Shown: positions 1 to 8,593, counted from the first letter of the stretch. The stretch: 64,000 nt of DNA from Duganella levis (GCF_009857605.1 NZ_WWCT01000002.1:417424-481423); one strand, 5' to 3'. Translations and numbers: made by a program. The notes: a model not told the origin generated them from the sequence alone.

Positions 1-17
1 GGCACACCGATATCGGA

Positions 18-63
18 CGGCAGGAATTGAAATATGAATTCGCTTACCTGATCGGCAGGAATT
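18..63. repeat. 11-bp direct repeat at the left edge
   Basis: The sequence CGGCAGGAATT occurs at 18-28 and again at 53-63, 35 bp apart, just beyond the 3' end of the TonB receptor gene. It could be a remnant of a small duplication or two copies of a protein-binding site. Nothing else in the 109 bp left of the receptor gene suggests a coding region. Confidence 0.35.
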
Positions 64-65
64 CG

Positions 66-99
66 GCGCGCGCAGCGAAAAGTTTTTCGATGCGCGCGC
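66..99. terminator. long GC-rich hairpin after the TonB receptor
   Basis: Positions 66-74 and 91-99 are perfect 9-bp inverted arms (GCGCGCGCA/TGCGCGCGC). Inside them a second 6-bp stem (76-81 with 84-89, CGAAAA/TTTTCG) leaves a 2-nt loop. The hairpin lies 11 bp past the receptor's stop codon on the minus strand. It lacks a clean U tract on that strand, so it may act as an mRNA 3'-end stabiliser or a weak bidirectional terminator. A second small palindrome (GATCTTT-T-AAAGATC, 104-118) overlaps the stop codon. Confidence 0.5.
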
Positions 100-109
100 A
101 GCTGATCTT

Positions 110-2242
110 TTAAAGATCGAAGGTGGCCGAGATGCGGAAGGTGCGCAAGGCGCCCGGCATCAGGTAGCCACCCAGTTCCGGCGTCACATCACGCCAGTAG
201 AACTTGTCGAACACGTTGTCGATACCGGCGCGGAAGGTGGTGCCGATATTGCCGATGCGGGTGGCATACGATCCGGTCAGGTTGACCACGTGGTAGCTCG
301 GCACGAACACCGAGTTGGCGGCGTCGAAAGCTTTCTTGCCCGAGTACTGCCAGTTGGCGCCGACCTTCAGGCCCTGCACCTGCGGCACGGCGTAATCCGC
401 ATACACCGACGATTTGAACGCGGCGACGTCGGTCACGCGCTTGCCGTCCAGCTCCGCCGAACCGGTGCCGCTTTGTTTCGTATTCAGCGCAGTGGCCGAT
501 ACGCCGACCGTCAGGTCACGCGATGCGCGGCCGTTCAGCGCTACTTCCAGGCCGCGGTTCTGCGCTTCGCCGTTGCGCACGTAGTAGTTGGCGGCGTCGG
601 TGTATTCCAGGCCTTTGCGGATCTGGAACAGCGCCACGCTGGCGCTCAGGTCCTGGCGGATGTCGGCCTTGATGCCCACTTCCACCTGTTTCGATTTGCT
701 TGGCTCCAGCGCGCGGTGCTCGTTCTCGGTGCCCATCGGCGCGACGCCGCCATGCTCAAGGCCCTGCGCGTAGGAGACGTAAGTCGCCACGTTGGAACGC
801 ACGTTGTACACCAGCGCCACATTCGGCAGCCAGAAGCCGATGTCGGTATGCGCGTACGGCAGCACGGCGCCGTCATCGTCGACGCCGACGTATTCGTCAC
901 GCTTCAATTTCACATAGCGCGCGCCGGCATGCAGCTTGAGTTGTTCATTCAGGCTGACGATGTCCTGCGCGAACAGCGCGCGTTCGTTGTCGCGGCGGCG
1001 TTCCGAGACCGGGCCGCTGGTGCCCGGCGCCGGCGCCACCACTACCGGATGATAGATGTTGCTGACGCCGGACAGGTCGTACAGGTAGTCGCCCCATTTT
1101 TCGCTGTTCTTGAAGAACGATGCGCCGCCGGTGAAGTCATGCTTGATCGTGCCGGTGGCAAAGCGGCCTTGCAGCAAGGCTTGCGCCGTCAGCGGCGATT
1201 TCTTTTCGCCCAGGCTGATGTAGTTGTAGACGTCGTAATCGCCATTGCCGCAGAAACCCGGATACAGATCCTGCGCGCCGCAGCCGTAAGGGAAGGCGGT
1301 GTAGTCGTCGCGCTTGAAGTTGTGCTGGTTGGCGCTGATGGTGGCGTTCCAGTCCGGCGAGAACTTGTATTCGAAGCGCGCGCCGACGTTGCTGCTGGTG
1401 GTTTCCACCGGACGGCTCCACGGCTGGTCGTTCAGCAGCTGGTCGGCCGGCACGTTTGGCAGCGTCAGGTTGTTCAGCAGCTGGTAGCCCGGCGCGGTGA
1501 CCTGCGATTTGCGCTGGTAGTCAGCGTCGATTTGCAGCAGCGCCTGCGGCGAGATGCGCCAGTCGAAGGCGGCCGAGACGAACTTGCGGTTGCCGTCCGC
1601 GCCCTTGATGTAGGAGCGCAGGCGTTCGGCGGCGGCGTTGATGCGGTAGCCGAAGTCGGTGTTGTCGAAGCGGCCGCCCAGGTCGACCGCGCCATACAGG
1701 TTGCCGCGTTCGCGTTCTTCCAGCACCACGGTGCGCAGCGGCGTGTCGGTCGGACGCTTGATGACGTAGTTGATGATGCCGCCCGGCGCGCTGACGCCGG
1801 CCTGCAGGCCGGACAGGCCTTTCAGCACTTCCAGCCGCTCCTTGTTCTCCAGCGGGATCTGGGTGTCGCCGGTGATGGCCATGCCGTCCTTGCGGTAGCT
1901 CGATTCGTTATCCAGATTGAAGCCGCGGATCGAGAACTGCTCGGCATAGCCGACGGCGTTGTAGGCGTCGCTCAGGCTGGCGTCGTAGCGGGCGGCGTCG
2001 GTGGTCGAGCGAATTTGGAGGTCCAGCATCTGCTGCGAGGTCAGCACGCTGACCGAGGCGGGCGTTTCCAGCAATGGCGCGTTGGCGAAGCCGGCAACGC
2101 TGGCGGTGGTGGCGCGCGTCTTGGCGGCGCTGACGACCACTTCCTGCATGGTCTGGTCGGGATCTTCCGCGCGCGCGGCGCTGGAAGTCATCTGTAAAAC
2201 CGCCAAGGCGATGGCGGACACTGCGAAGTTTGGTGTGGACAT
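110..2242 (-). CDS. TonB-dependent outer-membrane receptor, probable thiamin-compound importer
   Basis: A 710-aa outer-membrane receptor that uses TonB/ExbBD energy to import a ligand. Residues 1-25 form a signal peptide ending in SSAARA. A TonB-box-like stretch (QEVVVSAAK) follows at about 33-41, a plug domain spans about 55-165 and the rest is the 22-strand barrel. By sequence it belongs to the siderophore-receptor (FhuE/FpvA-like) class. However, the leader carries a complete TPP riboswitch (2312-2396), so expression should fall when thiamin pyrophosphate is abundant. That makes thiamin or a precursor or derivative the likely ligand, not iron. The ATG at 2242 has an AGAGAG ribosome site that can be sequestered by a hairpin. 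No inner-membrane thiamin transporter lies in the visible flank. Confidence 0.9.
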   Translation of the reverse strand: MSTPNFAVSAIALAVLQMTSSAARAEDPDQTMQEVVVSAAKTRATTASVAGFANAPLLETPASVSVLTSQQMLDLQIRSTTDAARYDASLSDAYNAVGYAEQFSIRGFNLDNESSYRKDGMAITGDTQIPLENKERLEVLKGLSGLQAGVSAPGGIINYVIKRPTDTPLRTVVLEERERGNLYGAVDLGGRFDNTDFGYRINAAAERLRSYIKGADGNRKFVSAAFDWRISPQALLQIDADYQRKSQVTAPGYQLLNNLTLPNVPADQLLNDQPWSRPVETTSSNVGARFEYKFSPDWNATISANQHNFKRDDYTAFPYGCGAQDLYPGFCGNGDYDVYNYISLGEKKSPLTAQALLQGRFATGTIKHDFTGGASFFKNSEKWGDYLYDLSGVSNIYHPVVVAPAPGTSGPVSERRRDNERALFAQDIVSLNEQLKLHAGARYVKLKRDEYVGVDDDGAVLPYAHTDIGFWLPNVALVYNVRSNVATYVSYAQGLEHGGVAPMGTENEHRALEPSKSKQVEVGIKADIRQDLSASVALFQIRKGLEYTDAANYYVRNGEAQNRGLEVALNGRASRDLTVGVSATALNTKQSGTGSAELDGKRVTDVAAFKSSVYADYAVPQVQGLKVGANWQYSGKKAFDAANSVFVPSYHVVNLTGSYATRIGNIGTTFRAGIDNVFDKFYWRDVTPELGGYLMPGALRTFRISATFDL

Positions 2243-2246
2243 ATTT

Positions 2247-2285
2247 GCTCTCTACTTGTCTCGGCTGGGGGCCGGCGAAGAGAGC
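2247..2285 (-). promoter_or_regulatory. ribosome-site sequestering hairpin of the TonB receptor
   Basis: On the minus strand the Shine-Dalgarno region AGAGAGC (2253-2247), four bases before the ATG, is perfectly complementary over 7 bp to GCTCTCT at 2285-2279. The loop can form a further CGGC/GCCG stem. This is the expected expression platform of a translationally acting TPP riboswitch: ligand binding upstream would favour this hairpin and block ribosome entry. A terminator-type platform with a U tract is not present. Confidence 0.7.
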
Positions 2286-2311
2286 CATCAAAGGAGGGAG
2301 ATCCGACTTTT

Positions 2312-2396
2312 GCGCTTTCCTTCGCTGGCATTATCCAGATCAGGTACGAAGGGTATCTCTCACCCGGAAACGATGTTCCAGGACCCCTAGCGAAGC
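2312..2396 (-). promoter_or_regulatory. TPP riboswitch (THI element)
   Basis: Read on the minus strand, the region shows the conserved THI-box order. P1 is formed by CTTCGCT (2395-2389) with AGCGAAG (2326-2320). AGGGGTCC, then the GGGTGAGAGATACCC pyrimidine-sensing helix, then CTGATCTGGATAATGCCAGCG follow. The pieces CTGAGA-like/ACCC and CCTGATCTGGATAATGCCAGCGAAGGAA are the hallmark of the element. It lies about 70 nt upstream of the TonB receptor start codon in the same orientation, with no other gene between. Confidence 0.95.
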
Positions 2397-2500
2397 CGCG
2401 AGTGTATCACAGTTCACAATTGACATCTCGTGCGCCACGTTTGGCGCGGCGTCGCTACACTGCGAACTTGCGCCGCTGGGCGGAGGTTGAAGGGGTTGGA

Positions 2501-2998
2501 ATGAAGCAGTCGTATCAAGAGGGGAGCTGGTTTGCCGTGCCATTGCTGGACGGCGGCTATGGATGGGGGCTGGTGGCGCGACTGTCGCCGGGCAGTAAAA
2601 TCATGCTGGCCTATCTGTTCGGCCCCAAGCTGCCGCGCTTCCCGTCGCTGGAAGAACTGAACACGCTGCGGCCGCAGGACGCCGTCAAGGTGCTGCGTTG
2701 CGGCGACATGGCGCTGGCCAGCGGCCACTGGCGCGTGCTGGGCGATATCGATATGTGGGACCCGGCGCAGTGGCCGGTGCCGCAGTTCCTGCGCCGTGCC
2801 GACACGCTCAAGCGCGCTTGGCGCGTGACCTATGCCGATCCGGATCCGAGCCGCTCGGAGCGCGAAGAGTCGGTACCGTACGAGACGGAAGGGTTGGACG
2901 CCGACTCGTTGTACGGTTACGGCTCGGCCGAGTTATTGCTGACCAAATTGCTGGAAGGGCCGGACCACCCGATTAATCAGCAAACTGCGCGCAGCTGA
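2501..2998 (+). CDS. Imm26-like (immunity protein 26 family) protein
   Basis: A 165-aa soluble protein with no signal peptide. The N-terminus has the pattern typical of Imm26: YQEGSWFAVPLLDGGYGWG, followed by a mid-protein CGDMALASGHWRVLG and a W-P-x-P-Q-F stretch. Imm26 members are cytoplasmic immunity proteins for polymorphic or contact-dependent toxins, but many homologues are orphan housekeeping copies. The ATG at 2501 is chosen because GGAGG and GGGG lie just upstream; an in-frame ATG at 2402 would add a basic, unconserved 33 residues. Its 3' end overlaps the convergent exported protein by 26 bp. No toxin gene is visible beside it. Confidence 0.65.
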   Translation: MKQSYQEGSWFAVPLLDGGYGWGLVARLSPGSKIMLAYLFGPKLPRFPSLEELNTLRPQDAVKVLRCGDMALASGHWRVLGDIDMWDPAQWPVPQFLRRADTLKRAWRVTYADPDPSRSEREESVPYETEGLDADSLYGYGSAELLLTKLLEGPDHPINQQTARS

Positions 2999-3686
2999 CA
3001 TTCCACGCCGCGTATTCGCCGCGGCTCTTGCGCACCGCGACCCGCACCTGCGTGTCGCGGTCGCTGTCGAACACCATGCCCACCATGGTTGGTGCGCCGT
3101 TGGACGGCGGCGCTGGCTCGATCGCGCTGAGGCGGAAAGTCAGCGAGCGTTGGCGCGCGCAGCCGGAATTCCCCGCGAACAGCAGCCGCGCCCGCGCCAG
3201 CAGTTCGCGGTGCTGCCAGATCAGCGCCTTGACGTCGTCCGGATGCACGGCCGGGGCCATGCGCGTGGTGTATTGCGCGGCGGTGCAGATGGTCTTCGGC
3301 GTGGCCAGCCAGACATACCATTCCGGCGCGGCTGCCGACGGTGTCCAGCGCTGGTCCTGCGGCGCCTTGGGATTGTAGATGTAGCTGGTGCGCACCTGCC
3401 GGCACAGGTCCGGCGTGAAGTGGCGCGGCGACGAATCGACGCGCGCGATCACCCGCCACGGCTCATTGCCGCGCCGCTGGATGTCGAATGCTGGTGCAAA
3501 CAGCGACGAGCCGCCGCTGATCTTGGCCGGCACTTGCAGGCGATAGTATTCCTCGAACGAGCTGCGTTCCTCGGCAGTCGGCTCGCGCAGTTGCAAGGAA
3601 GGCGGCGCCTTTGGCTTGGCGGCCGGCGCGGCGGCGCAGGCGCTGGCGGCAAGCGCCAACGCGGCGGCAAACAGGACGCGCCGCAT
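2973..3686 (-). CDS. putative exported protein downstream of envZ
   Basis: A 237-aa protein of unknown function. Residues 1-20 (MRRVLFAAALALAASACAAA) form a signal peptide. The SAC/A arrangement resembles a weak lipobox, so it may be a lipoprotein. The mature part has several Cys residues (PDLCRQ, KTICTA, NSGCARQ, VSCAQ) consistent with disulfides in the periplasm. Its start overlaps the envZ stop (TGATG), so it is translationally coupled to the OmpR/EnvZ operon and could be a periplasmic accessory or target of that system. I do not recognise the family. Confidence 0.75.
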   Translation of the reverse strand: MRRVLFAAALALAASACAAAPAAKPKAPPSLQLREPTAEERSSFEEYYRLQVPAKISGGSSLFAPAFDIQRRGNEPWRVIARVDSSPRHFTPDLCRQVRTSYIYNPKAPQDQRWTPSAAAPEWYVWLATPKTICTAAQYTTRMAPAVHPDDVKALIWQHRELLARARLLFAGNSGCARQRSLTFRLSAIEPAPPSNGAPTMVGMVFDSDRDTQVRVAVRKSRGEYAAWNVSCAQFAD

Positions 3687-5053
3687 CACAGCGCCTTCAT
3701 CACGATCTGGATCTGCAAGCCGCCGCCTTCGCGGTTGCGCACATTCAGCTCGGCGCCATGGCGGGTGATCACGCGGTCGACGATGGCCAGCCCCAGGCCG
3801 GCGCCGTTGGCCTGGCCGCGCGCCGCGTCGAGCCGGGTGAAGGGCTTGAGCAGCTGCTCGATCTGGTCGGGCGGCACGCCGACGCCGTGGTCCTGCACCT
3901 CGATCGTCACGCGTTTGGCCGCATGCATGCCCTTGACGCTGCACTTGATGTCGATCTCGGTGTAGTCGGCATCCGCCGTGCGGCCGTAGCGGCGGGCGTT
4001 TTCGATCAGGTTGTTGATCACGCGCTTGATATCGGTGGCGTTGCCCATCGCATGCGCATCGGGTGCGATATCGGTGTTGATGCGCACGTCCGGCAGGCGC
4101 GCTGCTTCGTGCGCGGTGTCGGTCAGCAGTTCGCTGATGTCGACGTTGACGAAGCTGGACGCCTCGGTAGGCTTGGCGTAGTCGAGGAACTGGCCGATGA
4201 TGGCGTCCATCTGGCCGATGTCGGACTGCATGCCTTCGCGCGCGTCGGTCGACAGATTGGCCATCTCCAGCTCCAGCTGCATGCGCGCCAGCGGCGTGCG
4301 CAAATCGTGCGAGATGCCGGCCAGGATCACGGCGCGATCCGATTCCACCTGCTGCAAATCGGTGACCATCTGGTTGAAGCTGCGGTTGGCTTCCATGATT
4401 TCGGCCGGGCCGCGTTCCGGCAGCGGGGCAGGGCGCTTGCCCTGGGCGAAATCGCGGGTAGCCTGGGTCAGGCGGCGCAAGGGCAGGTTGATCAGGCTCG
4501 AAATGAAGGCGGCGCCCAGCAGCGACACCACCGATACCACGCTGGCCCAGCCCAGCCACTGGATGCCGGTCAGGCCGCGTATGCGTTCGCGCTCCAGCAT
4601 CAGCCAGTACTGGTCGTCGTCGATCTTGAAGCTGACCCAGAAGCCGGACACGCCGTTCACCTTGGACGAGAAACGCGTGTCCTGTCCCAGCTTGGCGCGC
4701 ACCAGCTGCTCGATGTCCGGCATCAGCGCGTTGTTGGCCGGCGGCGCCACCTGGTCGTCCTCCTCCAGCGTGAACACGCGAATGCCCTCGTTGGCCACCA
4801 GGTCGAACAGCAGCTCGCGCCGCAGTTCGGGCGCGGCGTGGGTCAGCGCGGCGTGAGTGATGGTGACCACGGAGATCACCTGGGCGGAAATCTGCTGCAC
4901 CTGCGGCTCGTGCTGCACCACGCTGATCATGCCGACCCAGGCCGTCATGCTGGTGGTGGTGAGGGCGCCGAGCAGAAAGAAGGTGCGCCAGAATAAGCCG
5001 CTTTTCAGGCTGGCGAGGCGTAGCGGGAAGGGAAACTTCAGCAGCGACTTCAT
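3686..5053 (-). CDS. envZ: EnvZ-type sensor histidine kinase
   Basis: A 455-aa inner-membrane kinase. TM1 is at about 20-45, the periplasmic sensor at about 46-163, TM2 at about 164-190 and HAMP at about 191-243. The dimerisation/phosphoacceptor helix carries H249 in GISHDLRTPLARM. The ATPase domain shows the N box (NLIENARRYG), a VGVPP G1 motif and GAGLGLAIV. It should phosphorylate the response regulator encoded 13 bp upstream, in the classical OmpR/EnvZ osmotic and envelope circuit. The ATG at 5053 is used; an upstream in-frame start would overlap ompR with an unconserved basic stretch. Its stop shares a base with the start of the next gene. Confidence 0.92.
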   Translation of the reverse strand: MKSLLKFPFPLRLASLKSGLFWRTFFLLGALTTTSMTAWVGMISVVQHEPQVQQISAQVISVVTITHAALTHAAPELRRELLFDLVANEGIRVFTLEEDDQVAPPANNALMPDIEQLVRAKLGQDTRFSSKVNGVSGFWVSFKIDDDQYWLMLERERIRGLTGIQWLGWASVVSVVSLLGAAFISSLINLPLRRLTQATRDFAQGKRPAPLPERGPAEIMEANRSFNQMVTDLQQVESDRAVILAGISHDLRTPLARMQLELEMANLSTDAREGMQSDIGQMDAIIGQFLDYAKPTEASSFVNVDISELLTDTAHEAARLPDVRINTDIAPDAHAMGNATDIKRVINNLIENARRYGRTADADYTEIDIKCSVKGMHAAKRVTIEVQDHGVGVPPDQIEQLLKPFTRLDAARGQANGAGLGLAIVDRVITRHGAELNVRNREGGGLQIQIVMKAL

Positions 5054-5066
5054 AGGCGTCCGCAGA

Positions 5067-5834
5067 TTAGCGCGGCTGTCCCTCCGGGATGAACACATAG
5101 CCCAGGCCCCATACGGTCTGGATGTACAGCGGGCTGGAAGGATCCGGCTCGATCAGTTTGCGCAGGCGCGAGATCTGCACGTCCAGGCTGCGGTCGAACA
5201 CTTCGTATTCGCGGCCGCGCGCCAGTTCCATCAGCTTTTCGCGCGACAGCGGCTGGCGCGCATGGCGGGCGAATACTTTTAGTACCGAAAATTCGCCGGT
5301 GGTTAGCGGCACGGTCTCGCCGTTTTTCTTCAGCGTGCGGGTGCCCAGGTCCAGCACGAACTGGCCGAACTCGAAGGTCTGCGGGGTTTCCGACGGTGCG
5401 CCAGGGATTTCGTCCGGGCCGCGGCGGCGCAGTACGGCGCCGATACGGGCCACCAGTTCGCGCGGATTGAAGGGCTTCGGCAGGTAGTCGTCGGCGCCCA
5501 TTTCCAGGCCGACGATGCGGTCGACGTCTTCGCCTTTTGCGGTCAGCATGATGATCGGCGTCTGGTCGCCGGCGCCGCGCAGGCGGCGGCAGATCGACAG
5601 GCCGTCTTCGCCGGGCAGCATCAGGTCCAGCACCAGCAGGTCGTAGCGCTCGCGCAGCCATAGTTTGTTCATGGCGGTGGCGCTTTCCGCGGTAAAGACG
5701 TTGAAGCCTTGCTCGGTCAGATAGCGGCGCAGCAGATCACGCAGTCGGACGTCGTCGTCGACCACCATGATTTTGGCGGCATGGCCCTGGCCATGGGTCG
5801 CGTTGTTGCCGGATTCAGTCGTTGTTGTAGTCAT
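5067..5834 (-). CDS. ompR: OmpR-family response regulator
   Basis: A 255-aa DNA-binding response regulator. The receiver domain spans about 20-135 with the acidic pocket VVDDD (25-28), phospho-acceptor D70 (LLVLDLMLPGEDG) and conserved K120 (YLPKPF). A winged-helix effector domain spans about 150-250 (PLTTGEFSVLKVF, then RSLDVQISRLRKLIE and TVWGLGYVF). It is the first gene of an ompR-envZ-exported-protein operon and closely follows the E. coli OmpR layout. A 14-residue Thr/Gly/His-rich N-terminal extension precedes the receiver core. Confidence 0.95.
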   Translation of the reverse strand: MTTTTTESGNNATHGQGHAAKIMVVDDDVRLRDLLRRYLTEQGFNVFTAESATAMNKLWLRERYDLLVLDLMLPGEDGLSICRRLRGAGDQTPIIMLTAKGEDVDRIVGLEMGADDYLPKPFNPRELVARIGAVLRRRGPDEIPGAPSETPQTFEFGQFVLDLGTRTLKKNGETVPLTTGEFSVLKVFARHARQPLSREKLMELARGREYEVFDRSLDVQISRLRKLIEPDPSSPLYIQTVWGLGYVFIPEGQPR

Positions 5835-6005
5835 TTGGCTGCCAGATTTGTCTTATTCATGTTGCTATGGTAACGTCATATTCGTCCTGCGAAAACACGC
5901 ACGACAACCCATTACAAAGTGTTACAAACTTTACCCAATTCGCCTTACCCCCTCAGGCAAAGCATCATACACTGCGGGCATAGATTCAGCTTTCCAGGGG
6001 ACGTC

Positions 6006-6410
6006 ATGTTCATCGATCACAAAAGAAAATTCGCGGCAGCTAGCGCATCTTTTTGCGTTCGATTCACTACGGCTTCCGCATTGGTGTGCGGCCTGCTGGG
6101 CGCCAGCCTGGCGCATGCCGACGGCGATGGTCCCAATGGCCAGCAACGCCGCGACCAGCCTCCGCCACCATCGCAGCATCAGCAGAACGCGCCGCGCGGC
6201 GATCAGCCGCGTGCCAGTGATACGCGCCAGCTCGATCCACGCAGCTACGAAGCGCGCGCCGAAGAACAGCGTCGCGCCATGCAGGACGCCAGCCGCAACG
6301 CCGAGATGAGCCGCCGTGTCGGCCGCATGACGCCGGACGAGCGCCGCGACCTGCGTCGCCAGATCAACGAGGTTAGTCAGGACTTGTACGCGGTGCCGCC
6401 GCGTCGTTGA
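6006..6410 (+). CDS. small exported Arg/Gln-rich protein
   Basis: A 134-aa protein of unknown function, divergent from ompR. A signal peptide runs to about residue 40 (GLLGASLAHA, cleavage before DG). The mature chain is low-complexity and hydrophilic (Gln, Pro, Arg), ending in a charged region with RMTPDERRDLRRQINEVSQDLY. That C-terminal motif resembles the helical segment of periplasmic 'DUF3106-like/heavy-metal-resistance' type stress proteins, but the match is too short to name a family. The ATG at 6006 is preferred for its AGGGGAC ribosome site and because the signal peptide then starts properly. Confidence 0.75.
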   Translation: MFIDHKRKFAAASASFCVRFTTASALVCGLLGASLAHADGDGPNGQQRRDQPPPPSQHQQNAPRGDQPRASDTRQLDPRSYEARAEEQRRAMQDASRNAEMSRRVGRMTPDERRDLRRQINEVSQDLYAVPPRR

Positions 6411-6608
6411 TGACTTTATTAATTGCTAGTCAATTAATGATAATAAAACGTTAAATTTATTATTTGCGTATTATTGTTTTGTATCAATATACTCACACTT
6501 GATGCGCTAAGAGCCGCCTTTCTCCTATCTTTTCCATGGTCTGCGTGTAAGATCAATTAATCACACGCAACGCCTTCCGGCAGCCTGCGTGCCGTTTGGA
6601 GGAAGACC
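6411..6608. promoter_or_regulatory. AT-rich promoter region ahead of the fapA pair
   Basis: These 198 bp are strikingly AT-rich compared with the flanking genes. They contain a perfect 7-5-7 inverted repeat TTAATTG-CTAGT-CAATTAA at 6419-6437 and several TATTAT/TATAAT-like blocks between 6440 and 6500. No ORF is plausible. It is the likely promoter of the downstream FapA-family genes, and the base composition would suit binding of H-NS/MvaT-type silencers or an UP element. Confidence 0.5.
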
Positions 6609-8516
6609 GTGGTTCAAGACGTTGCATCCGCAGCGCCAGCCGCCGGCTCGGAGCCAGAAGCTCCCGGTCCCGGCTTGCCTATTGGTTTAGTGAAGCGTGC
6701 GGACGGAATTTATATCGATGTGGGCATGAGCAAGCCGGCGCTGACGGCGGCGGTGACGCACGTGTTCCAGTCCGGCGGTTACTTCGCCGGTCTCGATTAC
6801 GCCGCGCTGATGCAGGCGCTGTATGGCGTCGGCCCCGACCTCGGCGAAGTGCAGGCGCTGCGCCTGGCCGATGCCGTGCAGGTGTTTGACGGCGTCCGTC
6901 TGGCGCTGTACAAGAATCCCAAAATCAGCCTGTCCTATGCCGAGTACACCTTCCAGCCGCTATTCCTGGACGAGATCACACTGCCCGACGGCACCGTGAT
7001 TCCGGAACGCCCGGCGTATCTGGATATCGATGAATTCATCGCCGATATGTGGAACAAGGGTATCCGCTTCGGCATCGACGTGGCGGCGGTGAAGGCTGCC
7101 ATGGCCTCGCCCAAGGCCGACCGCATCACCTTCGCCACCGACCTGGAACCGGAAGACGGCAAGGACGCCTTCGTGGTGGAAGTCTCGTCCGACCTGCACC
7201 GCAGCGATGCGCCCAAGGCGCGTGCCGACGGCCGCATCGACCTGCAAAGCTTCCAGAACCGCTTCCCGCAGATTAAGGCCGAAGTACGGCTGCTGAAGAA
7301 GGAGCCGTCGGTGCCAGGACTGCCGGGCTTCGACCTGGCAGGCCGCAGGACCGAGCCGGCGCCGCCCAAGGATTTGACGCTGCGCTTTCTGGCCGGCGAG
7401 GGCACCGAGGCGAAAACCTTCGACGATGGCGAATACCTTGTCTCCACGCGCGAAGGTTTTTTAAGCGTGGACGCCAAGTCCAACCGCATTTCCATCACCG
7501 ATAAAATCATCAGCCTGGAAGGCGTCAGCGGCCGCACCACCGGTAACCTGCAACTGGCTGGCGCCTATGAGGAATACGGCGACGTGCAGGAGCAGCGCGA
7601 TGTCACCGGCTCCGACATCACGGTGCATGGCAACGTCTATGGCAATATCCATTCGCGCGGCGGCACGGTGGTGCTGGACAAGAACCTGGTCAGCGGCAGT
7701 GTGCATAACGTAGCTGGCAATATCAACATCGCCGGCGTGGCGTCCAATTCGGTGATCCATGCGGTGAATGGCGCGATCACCATCCAGCGCGCCGAGAACT
7801 GCGTGATCTCCGGCGTCAACGTCACGGTGGAAGAAGCCTCCAACTGCGAAATCATCGGCGACGTCGTGCTGATTTCGGTGGCCGAAGGCTGCGCTATCGC
7901 CGGCCGCAACGTCGAGGTGGAAAGCGCCGGTCCCCGTCGCCGCACCGAGATGATCATCTATGTGCTGGTGAAGGATGTGACGCAGTTCGACCAGGAGATC
8001 GCTGAGCTGGAGGCACGCGTGGCCGCTTTCGCCCAGGCCAACGCCGACAGCCAGCAGGAGATCGACCGCATCTCGGCGCTGCCGGACGTGCGCCGCTATC
8101 TGGCGCTGGCGGCCAAGCTGCGCACGCAGGAACTGGTGCTGACGCCGGAGCAGGGCCAGTTCCTGCGCAAGATCGCCACGGCGGTGGCGGAAGAGATCAA
8201 AGCCATCCAGAAGCACAAGCTGGATTGGCAGGTCGGCCAGACCCAGCACACGCTGCTGAGTGAGCGGCTGGCGCGGGTGATCGAGCAGAAGGTGGAGGCG
8301 GCCGGCATTGCCCGCTGCGGCCTGCACATGGCCAGCGGCGAGACGCTGGTGCGCACCATGCCGTTCGTTGCCGACACGGCGGCGCTGCGGCAGCTGCCGC
8401 CCAAGGATCTGAAGCAGCGCCTGCGCGGCACGCCGACCGGCGGCCAGTTGCTGTTTGCCGACAGTGCCGGCTCACTGGACTGGCATCTGAATCCGCGCCT
8501 GCGGCCCACGCCTTAA
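6609..8516 (+). CDS. FapA/DUF342 family protein, first copy
   Basis: A 635-aa cytoplasmic-looking protein (no signal peptide, no TM). The N-terminal half contains the FapA N-domain. The centre (about 270-445) is a glycine/valine/asparagine-rich parallel beta-helix of DUF342 type (NLQLAGAYEEYGDVQEQ, then repeating G-N-V-x-G-N-I-type rungs). The C-terminal third is a coiled coil (EIAELEARVAAFAQA onward) followed by a small beta domain. FapA proteins have been linked to polar flagellum placement and to polymer-like scaffolds, but no flagellar gene is near. GTG at 6609 is the start, with GGAGGAAG immediately upstream. A close paralogue follows in tandem. Confidence 0.85.
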   Translation: MVQDVASAAPAAGSEPEAPGPGLPIGLVKRADGIYIDVGMSKPALTAAVTHVFQSGGYFAGLDYAALMQALYGVGPDLGEVQALRLADAVQVFDGVRLALYKNPKISLSYAEYTFQPLFLDEITLPDGTVIPERPAYLDIDEFIADMWNKGIRFGIDVAAVKAAMASPKADRITFATDLEPEDGKDAFVVEVSSDLHRSDAPKARADGRIDLQSFQNRFPQIKAEVRLLKKEPSVPGLPGFDLAGRRTEPAPPKDLTLRFLAGEGTEAKTFDDGEYLVSTREGFLSVDAKSNRISITDKIISLEGVSGRTTGNLQLAGAYEEYGDVQEQRDVTGSDITVHGNVYGNIHSRGGTVVLDKNLVSGSVHNVAGNINIAGVASNSVIHAVNGAITIQRAENCVISGVNVTVEEASNCEIIGDVVLISVAEGCAIAGRNVEVESAGPRRRTEMIIYVLVKDVTQFDQEIAELEARVAAFAQANADSQQEIDRISALPDVRRYLALAAKLRTQELVLTPEQGQFLRKIATAVAEEIKAIQKHKLDWQVGQTQHTLLSERLARVIEQKVEAAGIARCGLHMASGETLVRTMPFVADTAALRQLPPKDLKQRLRGTPTGGQLLFADSAGSLDWHLNPRLRPTP

Positions 8517-8579
8517 TGCGGCTGGCGCAAGCCCGGCGTAACATGCTAATCTTGGGCTAACATCAAAAAGTGAAGGGGA

Positions 8580-8593
8580 CGCGCCATGGCGCG
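8580..8593. promoter_or_regulatory. palindrome between the two fapA copies
   Basis: CGCGCCATGGCGCG is a perfect 14-bp palindrome in the 111-bp gap between the paired FapA genes, about 35 bp before the second gene's GTG. It may form a processing hairpin or a regulator site. A GGGGATTA ribosome site follows it, so the second gene has its own translation signal. Confidence 0.3.

Noticed and set aside
290..2197. Long open frame on the plus strand opposite the TonB receptor
   Set aside because: It is the antisense shadow of a high-G+C gene: no ribosome site, biased Arg/His/Ala composition and no recognisable domain, while the minus-strand frame has signal peptide, plug and barrel.
2973..4559. A 528-codon minus-strand frame spanning the envZ 3' half and the exported protein
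   Set aside because: Only its last 237 codons (from ATG 3686) are a real gene; the upstream part is envZ read in the wrong frame.
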